This document shows, piece by piece, positions 7,730 through 16,960 of a DNA stretch of 53,290 nt (position 1 is its first letter; every line of letters starts with the position of its first letter). Origin of the DNA: Azospirillaceae bacterium (GTDB taxonomy: Bacteria > Pseudomonadota > Alphaproteobacteria > Azospirillales > Azospirillaceae). The DNA lies in the NCBI GenBank assembly GCA_028277115.1, contig JANQHG010000058.1, positions 1 through 53,290 on the forward strand, in the 5' to 3' direction. The translations under genes were made by a program, and so were the position numbers. The notes under the pieces are model-generated. The model saw only the letters and a program-made list of their open reading frames with translations, did not search any database and was not told the DNA's origin.

Positions 7730-9094
7730 ATGTCTTTCAAAACCTGGATCAAGCGACTCCTGATCGTGCCGCCGATCATCGTCGGCGTCGCGGTCATGGC
7801 GGTGATGGTGCGCTCGCGCGCCGCGCCGGAACGGATCGAGGCGGCCGAACGGGTGCGCGCGATGCGGGTGATCGAAGCACCGGTCGCCGCAGCGGTGCCG
7901 CGCGCGCTCGGCTATGGCCGGGTCAAACCGGCACGGGTCTGGACCGCAACCGCCCAGGTGGCCGGCGAGATCGTCGAGACCCATCCGCGTCTGCGCAACG
8001 GCGCCATTATTCTTAAAGACGAATTGCTGCTGCGGATCGACCCGACCGACTATCGCTTGGCGATCCGGACGGTCGAGGCCGATCTCCAGTCCGCTGCCGC
8101 CGACCTCGCCAATCTCGAGGCGCGGGCGGCAAACACCCGGGCGTCGCTGGCGATCGAGCGCCGCGCGGTGACGCTGGCCGAGCAGGACCTGGCCCGCAAG
8201 CGCGATCTGGCGCGGCGCGGCACCGCCGCCGCGGTCGCGGTCGACCAGGCCGAGACCACCCTCTTGGCGTCGCGCCAGAAGGTCCAGAGCCTGGAGAACG
8301 AGCTCGCGCTGGTGCCGAGCCAGCGCGCGGTGATCGAGGCGCGCCAGGCCCAACTCGACGCCCAGTTGGAAAGCGCCCGCCACGATCTGGCGCGCACCGA
8401 AATCACCGCACCGTTCGATCTCTTGGTGACCCGCTTGGCGATCGAGGCGCGCCAGGCGGTTACGGTCGGCCAGCAACTGTTCGGCGGCGACGGGATCGCG
8501 ACTGCGGAGATCGAGGCGCAGGTGCCGATCGGCGAATTGCGCAAGGTGATGGCCGGGGTCGGCGACCATCGGGTCACGCGCGAGCGTCTGACCCGGTTCG
8601 ACCAGATGCCGGTCGACGTCACGGTCCGCCTGCCCGGCGACGGCTTGGGCGTCACCTGGACCGCCCGCCCGGTCCGCTTGGCCGCCGAGACGGTAGACCC
8701 GCAAAGCCGCACGGCCGGGATCATCGTCGCGGTGGATGATCCGTACACCCAGGCCGTCCCCGGCGAACGCCCACCGTTGTTCACCAACATGTTCGTCGAG
8801 GTCGAGTTCCGCGGCCGCCCGCGCCCGCCGGCCCCGATCCTGCCGCGCACCGCGCTCCACGGCGGCGTGATCTATACCGTCGCCCCCGATGACCGCCTCG
8901 CCCCGTTACCGGTCACCGTCTCGATGACGCTCGGCGACATCGTCACCCTCGCCGAACCCCTCCCCCCCGGCACCCGCGTGATCGTGTCCGACCCTGCCCC
9001 TGCGATCACCGGCCAACGGATTGCCCCGATCCCCGACCCGACCCTGTCCGCCGCTCTGATCTCCGACGCCCAAGGCATCCACCCCCTGCGCTGA
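7730..9094 (+). CDS. RND efflux periplasmic adaptor (membrane fusion protein)
   Basis: About 454 residues with one N-terminal membrane anchor (LIVPPIIVGVAVMAVMV), so it is a periplasmic protein held to the inner membrane. The order is typical of HlyD/AcrA adaptors: lipoyl half-domain VWTATAQVAGEIVETHPRLR, an alpha-helical hairpin of about 110 residues rich in Ala, Glu and Arg, the second lipoyl half ARTEITAPFDLLVTRLAIEA with VTVGQQLF, and then beta-barrel and membrane-proximal domains. It should link the RND permease encoded just downstream to an outer-membrane channel; no channel gene is adjacent. Start ATG 7730 follows a weak GGAG; the in-frame ATG 84 bases upstream lacks support and would bury the membrane anchor. 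Confidence 0.85.
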   Translation: MSFKTWIKRLLIVPPIIVGVAVMAVMVRSRAAPERIEAAERVRAMRVIEAPVAAAVPRALGYGRVKPARVWTATAQVAGEIVETHPRLRNGAIILKDELLLRIDPTDYRLAIRTVEADLQSAAADLANLEARAANTRASLAIERRAVTLAEQDLARKRDLARRGTAAAVAVDQAETTLLASRQKVQSLENELALVPSQRAVIEARQAQLDAQLESARHDLARTEITAPFDLLVTRLAIEARQAVTVGQQLFGGDGIATAEIEAQVPIGELRKVMAGVGDHRVTRERLTRFDQMPVDVTVRLPGDGLGVTWTARPVRLAAETVDPQSRTAGIIVAVDDPYTQAVPGERPPLFTNMFVEVEFRGRPRPPAPILPRTALHGGVIYTVAPDDRLAPLPVTVSMTLGDIVTLAEPLPPGTRVIVSDPAPAITGQRIAPIPDPTLSAALISDAQGIHPLR

Positions 9095-9161
9095 CATTTT
9101 TTTTTAAGGGGGTCCAGGGGGTCGTCGGCCCCTTGCCGCGCCGCAGCTGGGACTGACTGCC

Positions 9162-12100
9162 ATGATCCGCTGGTTTGCCGGCCACCCCACCGCCGCCAAT
9201 CTGTTGATGATTGCGTTGCTTGCGGTCGGCCTGACCGCCGCCCCCGGCCTGCGCCGCCAGACCTTCCCCGACTTCACCGCCGACGAGGTCGAGATCCGCG
9301 TGGTCTACCCCGGCGCCAGTGCCGAGGATGTCGAGCTTGCGATCTGCCAGCGGATCGAAGACGCGATCGAGGGCGTCGGCTACTTGTCCGAACTCCGGTG
9401 CGAGGCCCGGGAGGGTTTGGCGATCGCGGTGGCCGAGATGGACGGGGACGGCGAGATCGATCAGTTCCTGACCGACATCGAGACCGACATCGACGCGATC
9501 GACAGTTTTCCCGACACGGTCGAGGACCCGGTGATCGACCGGTTGAACCGGACCGACCGTGTGGTGTCGATCGCGATCACCGGCCCGATGCCGGACGCCG
9601 ATCTCAAGATGTTTGCCGAGGAGGTGCGCGACCGTCTGGTGCGCTTGCCCGACGTGTCCCAGGTGACGTTGGACGGGTTTTCCGATCGCCAGATCCGGAT
9701 CACCCCGCGCGCCGCGGTGCTGCGGGAGTATGGGCTGTCGGTCGCCGACATCGCCGACGCGGTGGCGCGCCAGAGCGTCGACCTGCCGGGCGGCACGCTC
9801 GAGACGCGGGCCCGCGACATCTTGATCCGGTTCGCCGACGCGCGGCGCCGCCCTCTCGATTTCGAGAGCTTGGTGGTGGTCGCCGGCAGTCGCGGCGGTG
9901 AGGTCCGGCTGGGCGAGATCGCGACGATCACCGATCGGTTCGAGCTCGACGAGGCGCGGGTTCTGTTCAACGGCCGGCGCGCCGCCCTGTTGAAGGTGAC
10001 CAAGACCCGGACCGAGGACACGCTGGACGTGATGGATGCGGTCGAGGCGTTCCTGGTCACCGAGCGGGCGGCCGCACCCCCCGGGGTCGCGTTCGCTTTG
10101 ACCGAGAATGTGTCGTCGATCGTGCGCGATCGTCTGCAGATGCTTATCGGTAACGGGGTGGCCGGGCTCGCCCTGGTGTTCGGGGTAATGTGGCTGTTCT
10201 TTACCTTCCGGTTCAGTTTTTGGGTTGCGATGGGGCTGCCGGTGTCGTTCCTCGGCACGCTATTCGTGATGACCATGTTGGGCCTATCGATCAACATGAT
10301 CACGATGGTCGGGCTGTTGATTGCGATCGGCCTGTTGATGGACGATGCGATCGTGATCTCGGAGAGCATCGCGGCGCGGCTGCGGGAAGGTTTGGCGCCG
10401 CTCGAGGCCGCGGTCGCCGGGGTCGGCCGGGTCGGGCCCGGCGTGTTGGCGTCGTTTGCCACCACGGTGTGCGTGTTCGCGCCCTTGATGTTCTTGGAAG
10501 GCAACATCGGCCGGGTGCTGAAGGAGATGCCGGTGGTGCTGATCGCGGTGCTGGTGGTCAGCTTCGTCGAGGCGTTCTTGATCTTGCCGAACCATCTGGT
10601 GCACGCCGAGCGTCACCGCTCGGGCCGGCCGCCGTCGCGGTTCCGGCGCGGGTTCGACGCCGGGTTCGAGTGGGTGCGTACGCGGGTGGTCGGCGGCTTG
10701 GTGAAAAGCGCGGTGTCGTGGCGCTATCTGACCACCGGTCTCGGGCTCGGCGTGCTGTTGGTCTCGGTCGCGATGATCGCGGGCGGGGTGTTGAAGACCC
10801 GGGCGTTTCCCGCGCTCGACGGCGATGTGTTGCAGGCGCGTCTGTTGCTGCCCCAGGGCACGCCGCTCGCGCGCACCGAGGCGATCGTGGACCAGATCGT
10901 GGCGGCGCTCGCGCGGACCAACGACGCGTTCCGCCCGCGCCAGCCCGAGGGTCGGGATCTGGTGGTCGGCACCATGGTGCGCACGGGCGTCAACGTCGAT
11001 GCGTATGAGAGCGGCCCGCATCTGGCGACGGTGAGCGCCGATCTCCTGACCGCCGAGCTGCGCGACGCGACGATCGACGAGATCGCCGAGCATTGGCGCG
11101 CCGAGGTCGGGCCGGTCGCCGACGCGATCGCGCTGACCTTCAAGGAACCGCAGATCGGGCCGGCCGGTCTGCCGATCGACGTCCGGCTCGAGGGCCGCGA
11201 CCTCGACGAGCTGAAGGCGGCGGCGCTGGCGCTTCAGGACTATCTCGCCGGGTTCCGCGGCGTGGTCGATCTTGAGGACGATTTGAGACCCGGCAAGCCC
11301 GAGCTGCGCCTGACCCTGCGCGAGGGCGCCGCCGACCTCGGGGTCGATGCCGCGATGGTGGCAAACCAGGTGCGCGCGGCGTTTTACGGCACCACCGCCG
11401 ACGAGGTCGAGGTCGGCGGCGAAAGCTACGAGATCGACGTCCGCCTGGCCCCGGGCGACCAGGACGGGCTGGCCGACATCGCCTATTTCACGGTGAAGGC
11501 GCCGGCGAGCCGGGGCGGCGCCGAGATCCCGCTCTCGATGGTCGCCGAGATCACCCAGGCGCGCGGCTATGCCCGGATCAACCGGATCGACGGGGTGCGC
11601 ACGGTGACGGTGCGCGGCGACATTCAGGGCGACGCCAACGCCAACGAGATCATGGCCCTGACCCAGGCCGAGTTCTTCGCGCGCACGATGGCGCGCGACT
11701 TCCCGGGCGTGTCGGTCAATCTGGCCGGCGAGCAGGAGGAGCAGGCACGCACCCGCGGGTCAATGATCACCGGGTTCTTGCTCGGTCTTTTGGGCGTGTT
11801 CTTGCTCTTGAGCTTACAGTTTCGGTCTTATCTCGAGCCGATCGTGGTGATGATGGCGATCCCGATGGCGTTGATCGGGGTGGTGTGGGGCCATTTGGGT
11901 ATGGGGCTGGACGTGTCGATGCCGAGCATCATGGGGTTCGTGTCTCTGTCCGGGATCGTGGTTAACAATGCAATTTTATTGGTTGAATTCACCAAGCACG
12001 GGGTCGCCGAGGGGTTGGCGCTGCCCGACGCGTTGACCCAGGCGAGCCGGCAACGGTTTCGCGCACTGGCGATGACCACCCTGACGACCTTTGCCGGGCT

Positions 12101-12263
12101 GTTGCCGATTCTTTTGGAAAAGAGCCTGCAAGCGCAAATTCTGATCCCGCTGGTGACCAGCCTCGCCTTCGGTCTGTTGGCATCGGCGATCTTGGTCTTG
12201 TTCGTGGTGCCGTCGCTCTATGGTGTGCTCGATGACCTCGGCCTGGCGCGGCCGCGGGCGTGA
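9162..12263 (+). CDS. RND efflux transporter permease (AcrB/D/F family)
   Basis: This 1033-residue protein has the length and duplicated architecture of inner-membrane RND pumps: one N-terminal helix, a large periplasmic loop, six helices, a second periplasmic loop and five more helices. The proton-relay pair is present as Asp394-Asp395 in GLLMDDAIVISESI. Other hallmarks are QTFPDFTADEVEIRVVYPGA after the first helix and PMALIGVVWGHLGMGLDVSM plus VNNAILLVEF in the C-terminal half. It lies 67 bases after the adaptor gene and forms an efflux operon with it. The divergence from AcrB in the first loop (DVELAICQRIEDAIEGVGYL) resembles the CusA/MdtB-like environmental clades; the substrate cannot be told. 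Confidence 0.9.
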   Translation: MIRWFAGHPTAANLLMIALLAVGLTAAPGLRRQTFPDFTADEVEIRVVYPGASAEDVELAICQRIEDAIEGVGYLSELRCEAREGLAIAVAEMDGDGEIDQFLTDIETDIDAIDSFPDTVEDPVIDRLNRTDRVVSIAITGPMPDADLKMFAEEVRDRLVRLPDVSQVTLDGFSDRQIRITPRAAVLREYGLSVADIADAVARQSVDLPGGTLETRARDILIRFADARRRPLDFESLVVVAGSRGGEVRLGEIATITDRFELDEARVLFNGRRAALLKVTKTRTEDTLDVMDAVEAFLVTERAAAPPGVAFALTENVSSIVRDRLQMLIGNGVAGLALVFGVMWLFFTFRFSFWVAMGLPVSFLGTLFVMTMLGLSINMITMVGLLIAIGLLMDDAIVISESIAARLREGLAPLEAAVAGVGRVGPGVLASFATTVCVFAPLMFLEGNIGRVLKEMPVVLIAVLVVSFVEAFLILPNHLVHAERHRSGRPPSRFRRGFDAGFEWVRTRVVGGLVKSAVSWRYLTTGLGLGVLLVSVAMIAGGVLKTRAFPALDGDVLQARLLLPQGTPLARTEAIVDQIVAALARTNDAFRPRQPEGRDLVVGTMVRTGVNVDAYESGPHLATVSADLLTAELRDATIDEIAEHWRAEVGPVADAIALTFKEPQIGPAGLPIDVRLEGRDLDELKAAALALQDYLAGFRGVVDLEDDLRPGKPELRLTLREGAADLGVDAAMVANQVRAAFYGTTADEVEVGGESYEIDVRLAPGDQDGLADIAYFTVKAPASRGGAEIPLSMVAEITQARGYARINRIDGVRTVTVRGDIQGDANANEIMALTQAEFFARTMARDFPGVSVNLAGEQEEQARTRGSMITGFLLGLLGVFLLLSLQFRSYLEPIVVMMAIPMALIGVVWGHLGMGLDVSMPSIMGFVSLSGIVVNNAILLVEFTKHGVAEGLALPDALTQASRQRFRALAMTTLTTFAGLLPILLEKSLQAQILIPLVTSLAFGLLASAILVLFVVPSLYGVLDDLGLARPRA

Positions 12264-12324
12264 CTGCGCTGCCCACCGCAGTGCCGCATGAGGACCTGAG
12301 CGGTCTGCTGCGGCATTGCTGCAC

Positions 12325-12354
12325 TTGTCAAATTATAGCAAACACCCGTATATC
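12325..12354 (+). promoter_or_regulatory. Probable sigma70-type promoter of irr
   Basis: In an AT-rich patch that stands out from its surroundings, TTGTCA (12325-12330) and TATATC (12349-12354) are 18 bases apart, about 100 bases before the irr start. This is a match to housekeeping promoter boxes judged by eye. Confidence 0.45.
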
Positions 12355-12453
12355 ACGTAAATGTGGGGTGGCTGTCTCGCCGTCTGGTGGCGGTCGGGCG
12401 GTGCCCCTTGTGGGTGGGTCCCGCGTTCTGGCATTTTTGGGTGAGGCGAGCCG

Positions 12454-12924
12454 ATGACCTCCGACCGGCCTTTCAAGCGTGCGCTCGATCGTCTGACCGC
12501 GGTCGGCCTTAGGCCAACCCGCCAGCGGCTGGCGCTGGCGCGGCTGTTGTTCGACGGCGGCGACCGCCACATCACGGCGGAACAACTGCATGCCGAGGCG
12601 CTGGGCGCCCACATGCCGGTGTCGCTGGCAACCGTTTACAACACCTTGCACCAGCTGACCGCGTCGGGCCTGCTGCGCGAGGTGGTGGTCGAGCCGGGGA
12701 AATCCTACTTCGATACCAATGTATCCGAGCACCATCACTTCTATCATGAGGCGACCGGGGAGCTGATCGACATCCCGGGCAACCAGGTGGTGGTGACCGA
12801 CCTGCCGGTCGCGCCGCCGGGCACCCGGATCGCGCGGGTCGATGTGACAATTCGGTTAACCGGTCAGTCCGAAACCGCGATGCGCCCGACCGGCTGTTAC
12901 GTCGGCAGTGCCGCGGCGGACTGA
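12454..12924 (+). CDS. irr: Iron response regulator Irr (Fur superfamily)
   Basis: A 156-residue Fur-superfamily regulator that resembles alphaproteobacterial Irr rather than Fur, Zur or PerR. The winged-helix part contains GLRPTRQRLALARLLF and PVSLATVYNTLHQLTASGLL, and the Irr-type SYFDTNVSEHHHFYHE follows with three histidines at residues 93-95, the site linked to haem binding. The paired CxxC zinc motifs of PerR/Zur are absent. The N-terminal GCPW haem regulatory motif of Bradyrhizobium Irr is also absent, as in many other Irr proteins. Irr acts under iron limitation and is inactivated by haem. A matching Irr-type box lies just downstream, ahead of the rubrerythrin gene. The ribosome site is GAGG nine bases upstream of the ATG. 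Confidence 0.88.
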   Translation: MTSDRPFKRALDRLTAVGLRPTRQRLALARLLFDGGDRHITAEQLHAEALGAHMPVSLATVYNTLHQLTASGLLREVVVEPGKSYFDTNVSEHHHFYHEATGELIDIPGNQVVVTDLPVAPPGTRIARVDVTIRLTGQSETAMRPTGCYVGSAAAD

Positions 12925-12931
12925 GGCAACA

Positions 12932-12957
12932 TGCCGCAGCCTTTGCGGCAACTTTTC
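12932..12957 (+). terminator. Rho-independent-like terminator of irr
   Basis: TGCCGCA (12932-12938) pairs with TGCGGCA (12944-12950) around a 5-base loop, followed by ACTTTTCATT. It lies a few bases after the irr stop and immediately before the Irr box of the next gene. Confidence 0.55.
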
Positions 12958-12974
12958 ATTAGAGCCATTCTAAA
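12958..12974 (+). promoter_or_regulatory. Irr box (iron control element) upstream of rubrerythrin
   Basis: ATTAGAGCCATTCTAAA agrees with the ICE/Irr consensus TTTAGAACCATTCTAAA at 15 of 17 positions. It sits directly upstream of a plausible promoter (TTGACT at 12981-12986 and GATAAC at 13005-13010) and about 120 bases before the rubrerythrin start. The irr gene next door encodes the expected binding protein. A site upstream of the -35 box could activate, whereas one overlapping the promoter would repress; this one ends 6 bases before the -35 box. Confidence 0.7.
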
Positions 12975-13093
12975 GAGGCGTTGACTCCGCACGCGGATGG
13001 GTGCGATAACCGGCGTGCGTTGCACCATGAGTTATGGCGCAATGCGAAAGCAGTCGGAAAGACACGTCACACGTGTTCGGAGGATCGACAGCC

Positions 13094-13513
13094 ATGGCGT
13101 CGTTGAAGGGCAGCAGGACCGAGGAAAATCTGAAGGCGGCGTTTTCGGGCGAGAGCCAGGCCAACCGCCGTTACTTGTACTTCGCGCAAAAGGCGGACAT
13201 TGAGGGCTACAATGACGTCGCCGCGGTGTTTCGGTCGACCGCGGAGGGTGAGACCGGCCACGCCCACGGCCATCTCGAATTCCTTGAGGAGGTCGGCGAT
13301 CCGGCGACCGGCGAGCCGATCGGCGACACCATGCAGAACCTGAAGGCGTCGATCGCGGGCGAGACCCACGAATACACCGACATGTACCCGGGGATGGCAC
13401 GGACCGCGCGCGAGGAAGGGTTCGAAGAGATCGCCGACTGGTTCGAAACGCTGGCGAAAGCCGAGAAGTCGCACGCCGGCCGGTTCCAAAAGGCGCTCGA
13501 GACCCTGGCCTGA
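13094..13513 (+). CDS. Rubrerythrin (ferritin-like di-iron protein without rubredoxin domain)
   Basis: A 139-residue four-helix ferritin-like protein. The di-iron ligands appear in order: [20 protein letters not shown] (Glu on helix 1), [14 protein letters not shown] (Glu and His pair on helix 2), [20 protein letters not shown] and [16 protein letters not shown] on helices 3 and 4. There is no C-terminal rubredoxin module, so electrons must come from a separate partner. Rubrerythrins reduce hydrogen peroxide. The Fe-S protein and DUF3501 genes that follow are its usual neighbours in proteobacteria. An Irr box and promoter precede it, linking expression to iron or haem status. The ATG at 13094 has GGAGG ten bases upstream; an upstream in-frame ATG at 13034 would add an unrelated stretch. 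Confidence 0.88.
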   Translation: MASLKGSRTEENLKAAFSGESQANRRYLYFAQKADIEGYNDVAAVFRSTAEGETGHAHGHLEFLEEVGDPATGEPIGDTMQNLKASIAGETHEYTDMYPGMARTAREEGFEEIADWFETLAKAEKSHAGRFQKALETLA

Positions 13514-13762
13514 CCCGCGCGAGCCATAACCACCACGCGGGGTGACGCCGCCAGGGCCTCTGGCACCGCCCCCCCATCCTGCCCCGACGTCGTGCCGATA
13601 AAAGGCCGGCACAGCGTCGGCGGCGCGGGGGTGGCCGGCCGAGGGCCCGGTCCCCTTTGACCATTTGGTTTGGTCTTGCTTTCTTTGCTCATGTTATCCC
13701 GATCCGTCCCGACAGACGGCGTCGGCCCGCGTTTGACCGGCCGAGCCAGGAGTTCGTAAAAG

Positions 13763-15142
13763 ATGCGCGAAGGCAGCCTCGAGGCCCCGACTCGTCATCC
13801 GGTCGCGTGGCAGGATGAGGCTTTTTATGACGAAGTTAATTTGGATACGGAGCTTCGTCGGGTTTTTGATATCTGCCATAGCTGTCGCAGATGTTTTAAT
13901 CTTTGTGACAGCTTTCCGCGCCTGTTCGATTTGATTGACGACAGCACCTCGGGTGAGCTCGACAATGTCGCGTCGTCGGCGTTCAAGTCGGTGGTCGATG
14001 CCTGCACGCTGTGCGACATGTGTTTTATGACCAAGTGCCCGTATGTGCCGCCGCACGAGTTTCAGCTCGACTTTCCGCATTTGATGCTGCGTTATCGGGC
14101 GGTCGAGCACCGAAAGGGCGCGGTGCCGGCGAGCGCGCGGGCGATCAAAGAGATCGACCGCAACGGACGGCTGGCGGCGCCCATCGCGGGGCTCGCCAAC
14201 TGGGTGATCGACGAACGCAACGAGGTGACGCGGCCGGTTTTGCAGAAGATCGCGAAGATCCACCGCGAGGCCCGGCTGCCGCGCTTTGTCGGCAAGACCT
14301 TCGTGATGCGGGCACGCGACGACCGAGCCTTTATCGACATCACCGCACCGGCTTATGGGCGCAAGGCGGTGCTGTACGCCACCTGTACGGTGAACTACCA
14401 CCTGCCGTCGGTCGGGGCGGCGACGCGCAAGGTGCTGGCGGCCAACGGGGTCGAGACCGAGGTGGTATACCCCGGCTGCTGCGGCATGCCGCAGCACGAA
14501 CACGGCGATCTCGCCAAGGTGGCGGAGGCGGCGGTGCGGGTGGCCGAGGCGATGGCACCGTGGATCGATCGCGGCTATCCGGTGGTCGCGTTGGTGCCAA
14601 GCTGCGCTTTGATGCTGAAGTTCGAGTGGCCGTTGATCGTGCCGCGCGACTGGCCGGCGTATCCCTTGGTCGACAAGCTGGCGCGCGCCACCGTCGATGT
14701 CAGTGAATATGTGGTCGACCTCGCGCGCACCGCGGGGCTGGCGCCGGGCCTGAAGCCGCTCGACGGGCCGGTCGCGCTCCACAGTGCGTGCCATGCCCGG
14801 GCCCAGAACATGGGCCAGAAGGCGGCCGAGATGCTGCGCCTGGTGCCCGAGCTTGAGCTCAAGGTGATCGAGCGCTGTTCGGGCCATGGCGGCAGCTTCG
14901 GGGTGATGCAGGATTTCTTCGAGGTCGCGCACAAGGTCGGCAAGCCGGTGGTCCGCCAGGCGTTGGCCTCGGGCGCCCCTTATGTCGTCAGCGAATGCCC
15001 GCTCGCCGGCCTGCACATCGCCCAGGGCATGGAACGGCAGACCGACCGCGAGTCCGAGACCCCGCCGCAGGCCGGCAGCCGCGGTGCCGGCCTGCACCCG
15101 ATCGAGCTGATCGCCCGCGCCTACGGCCTCGACGAGACGTGA
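13763..15142 (+). CDS. GlpC/HdrD-like Fe-S oxidoreductase (two 4Fe-4S sites plus cysteine-rich domains)
   Basis: A 459-residue soluble protein. Two ferredoxin-type clusters lie near the start: Cys38, 41, 44 and 48 in [11 protein letters not shown], and Cys81, 84, 87 and 92 in [13 protein letters not shown]. The rest has two heterodisulfide-reductase-like cysteine-rich domains: [14 protein letters not shown] in the first and [12 protein letters not shown] with [11 protein letters not shown] in the second, where the second half-motif reads CSG rather than CCG, as also recalled in GlpC. Such proteins pass electrons between quinone or flavin partners and a redox substrate. Sitting between rubrerythrin and a DUF3501 gene, it is the likely electron donor or maturation partner in a peroxide-handling unit. 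It starts at ATG 13763 after AGGAG. Confidence 0.85.
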   Translation: MREGSLEAPTRHPVAWQDEAFYDEVNLDTELRRVFDICHSCRRCFNLCDSFPRLFDLIDDSTSGELDNVASSAFKSVVDACTLCDMCFMTKCPYVPPHEFQLDFPHLMLRYRAVEHRKGAVPASARAIKEIDRNGRLAAPIAGLANWVIDERNEVTRPVLQKIAKIHREARLPRFVGKTFVMRARDDRAFIDITAPAYGRKAVLYATCTVNYHLPSVGAATRKVLAANGVETEVVYPGCCGMPQHEHGDLAKVAEAAVRVAEAMAPWIDRGYPVVALVPSCALMLKFEWPLIVPRDWPAYPLVDKLARATVDVSEYVVDLARTAGLAPGLKPLDGPVALHSACHARAQNMGQKAAEMLRLVPELELKVIERCSGHGGSFGVMQDFFEVAHKVGKPVVRQALASGAPYVVSECPLAGLHIAQGMERQTDRESETPPQAGSRGAGLHPIELIARAYGLDET

Positions 15143-15221
15143 TTCCGGCCCCTGCTCCGACACAAACAAGGTCGGGGTGACACCCGCCAACCCCGCGCCG
15201 ACAGCAATTCTAGGAGCCCCC

Positions 15222-15815
15222 ATGCCGCGCCCCTTCGAGATCACCAATGCCGACATCCTGTCGATCGAGGCATTTTCTGCGATCCGCGCCGAAAAACGCC
15301 AAGAGATCAAAGAGATCAAGCGCAACCGCCGAGTCGCGGTCGGCCCGTTCGCGACCTTTTATTTCGAGAACTATGACACCATGTGGTGGCAGATCCACGA
15401 GATGCTGTTCATCGAACGGGGCGGCGAGGCGCAGATCCCGGACGAGCTGCGCGCTTACAACCCGCTGATTCCCAAGGGCCGCGAGTTGGTGGCGACGGTG
15501 ATGTTCGAGATCCCGGACGCCGCCCGGCGCACGGCCGAGCTGGCGCGGTTGGGCGGGGTCGAGGAGACGATGACGCTCCGGTTCGCCGGCGAGACGATCA
15601 AAGGGGTGCCCGAGGCGGATGTCGACCGGACCACGGCGGCGGGTAAGGCGTCGTCGGTCCAGTTTGTCCACTTCCCGTTCACCGACGCCCGGGCCGAGCG
15701 GTTCCGGGCGCCCGGCACCGAGGTCGTGGTCGGGATCGGCCACCCGGGCTACGGCCATCTGGCGGTGATGCCGGCGGCGGTGCGCGTGGCGCTTGGCAAC
15801 GATTTCGCGGCGTGA
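15222..15815 (+). CDS. DUF3501 family protein
   Basis: A 197-residue soluble protein matching DUF3501: it starts PRPFEITNADILSIEAF, then AEKRQEIKEIKRNRRVAVGP, TFYFENYDTMWWQIHEMLFI and a C-terminal QFVHFPFTDARAERFRAPGT. The family has no established biochemical function, but it recurs beside rubrerythrin and GlpC-like Fe-S proteins and is sometimes fused to rubrerythrin. The order here repeats that association, so a role in iron or peroxide handling is a contextual inference. The ATG at 15222 follows AGGAG seven bases upstream; 79 bases separate it from the Fe-S gene. Confidence 0.85.
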   Translation: MPRPFEITNADILSIEAFSAIRAEKRQEIKEIKRNRRVAVGPFATFYFENYDTMWWQIHEMLFIERGGEAQIPDELRAYNPLIPKGRELVATVMFEIPDAARRTAELARLGGVEETMTLRFAGETIKGVPEADVDRTTAAGKASSVQFVHFPFTDARAERFRAPGTEVVVGIGHPGYGHLAVMPAAVRVALGNDFAA

Positions 15816-15828
15816 GGGCAGGGGCGAC

Positions 15829-16629
15829 GTGCGCCGAGCCGCCGCCGTCGCCGTGACCCTGGCGGTTGTCACGGTCGGCTTGGTCCGGCCGGCGGCGGCA
15901 CCGGAGCCGCCTGACCGCTTGGCGCGGGTCGCCGCGGCACGCCCGGCGTCGGGGACGGCGCGGGTGGTCGGGGTTGACGTCGGCTTTCGGCTGCGGCTCG
16001 CCGACGGTCGGACGCTGCGGCTGGCGGCGGTCGGCGGGCCCGAGCCCGCGGCGGTGCCGGCGCAGCTGATCGCGGCAGCGACCGGGCGGGTGGTGTCGAT
16101 GCATCCGGCGGCGGTGCCGGTCGATCGCTATGACCGGGTGGTCGCCCATGCGGTGGTGGTGCCGGGGGGCGCCTGGCTTCAGGAGCTGCTGGTCGGCACG
16201 GGGGCGGCGTGGGTGCATACGCGGCTCGGCGAGCGCGCGTTGGCGGCCGAGTTGCTCGCGGCCGAGCGTGCGGCGCGCGCGGCCGGCCGCGGCTTGTGGG
16301 GCGCGCCGCGCCATCGGGTCTTGGCGCCGGGCCAGACGGCGCGCCACCTTGGCCGGTTTCGGCTGGTGACCGGCCGTGTGATCCGGGCGACGCGGGTGCG
16401 CGGCACCGTCTACCTCAATTTCGGCGCCGACTGGCGACGCGACTTCACGGTGCGGCTCGACCGGGCGGCGGTCCGCCGGTTGGGGGCCGCCGACCTTGAT
16501 CCGCTGGCGCTGGCGGGCCGGCTGATCCGGGTGCGCGGCTGGCTCGTTTGGCGCAACGGACCTGAGATCGCGCCGACCCATCCCGAGCGGCTGGAGCTGA
16601 TAGATGACACCGTCGCCGCGCCCGAGTGA
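15829..16629 (+). CDS. Secreted thermonuclease-like (SNase-fold) protein
   Basis: About 266 residues. Starting at GTG 15829 (ribosome site AGGGG) gives a short basic start and a hydrophobic run AVAVTLAVVTVGLVRPAAA, a plausible signal peptide, so the protein is probably exported. The middle has the SNase-type pattern: GFRLRLADGRTLRLAAVGGP, VDRYDRVVAHAVV and AERAARAAGRGLWG. A final part with RVRGTVYLNFGADWRRDF resembles the extra OB-like segment of some longer family members. The catalytic Arg-Glu-Arg triad of staphylococcal nuclease is not clearly complete (the first Arg is replaced by a divergent loop), so activity is uncertain. It follows the DUF3501 gene by 13 bases and may be its co-transcribed neighbour. 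Confidence 0.65.
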   Translation: MRRAAAVAVTLAVVTVGLVRPAAAPEPPDRLARVAAARPASGTARVVGVDVGFRLRLADGRTLRLAAVGGPEPAAVPAQLIAAATGRVVSMHPAAVPVDRYDRVVAHAVVVPGGAWLQELLVGTGAAWVHTRLGERALAAELLAAERAARAAGRGLWGAPRHRVLAPGQTARHLGRFRLVTGRVIRATRVRGTVYLNFGADWRRDFTVRLDRAAVRRLGAADLDPLALAGRLIRVRGWLVWRNGPEIAPTHPERLELIDDTVAAPE

Positions 16630-16684
16630 GGCGGCGTGTCGCGCCTTGCACCGACACCGGATCGTTGCTACATACCCGGTTCGT

Positions 16685-16759
<75 letters not shown>

Positions 16760-16960
16760 GGAAATCAAGGGGTTATCGGTTGATGCCGGCAACCAAACTC
16801 TGACAAGCTAACTCTGCTGTCAGAGTTGCCTTCCGGGGGCGGTCATGGTTGAGGCGTCGTTTGTTCTCGCGCTGCGGTCGGCCGGTCGGTCGGGGCTTGG
16901 GGCCGCACCCTGGTCGATCGGGCGCGCCCTGTCCCTGGCCCGCGCCCCGACATCGACGGG
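16760..16960. other. Gene-free stretch after tRNA-Thr with an inverted repeat
   Basis: No gene is visible. An imperfect inverted repeat spans 16788-16830: ACTCTGACA (16797-16805) pairs with TGTCAGAGT (16818-16826), extended by GGCAAC/GTTGCC with a 3-base bulge. It may be the tRNA terminator, though no T-run follows. tRNA 3' ends are common integration sites, but I find no second copy of the tRNA end in this window. Confidence 0.45.

Noticed and set aside
13034-13093. Upstream in-frame ATG for rubrerythrin
   Set aside because: The extra 20 residues have no family match and lack a ribosome site, while ATG 13094 has GGAGG at good spacing.
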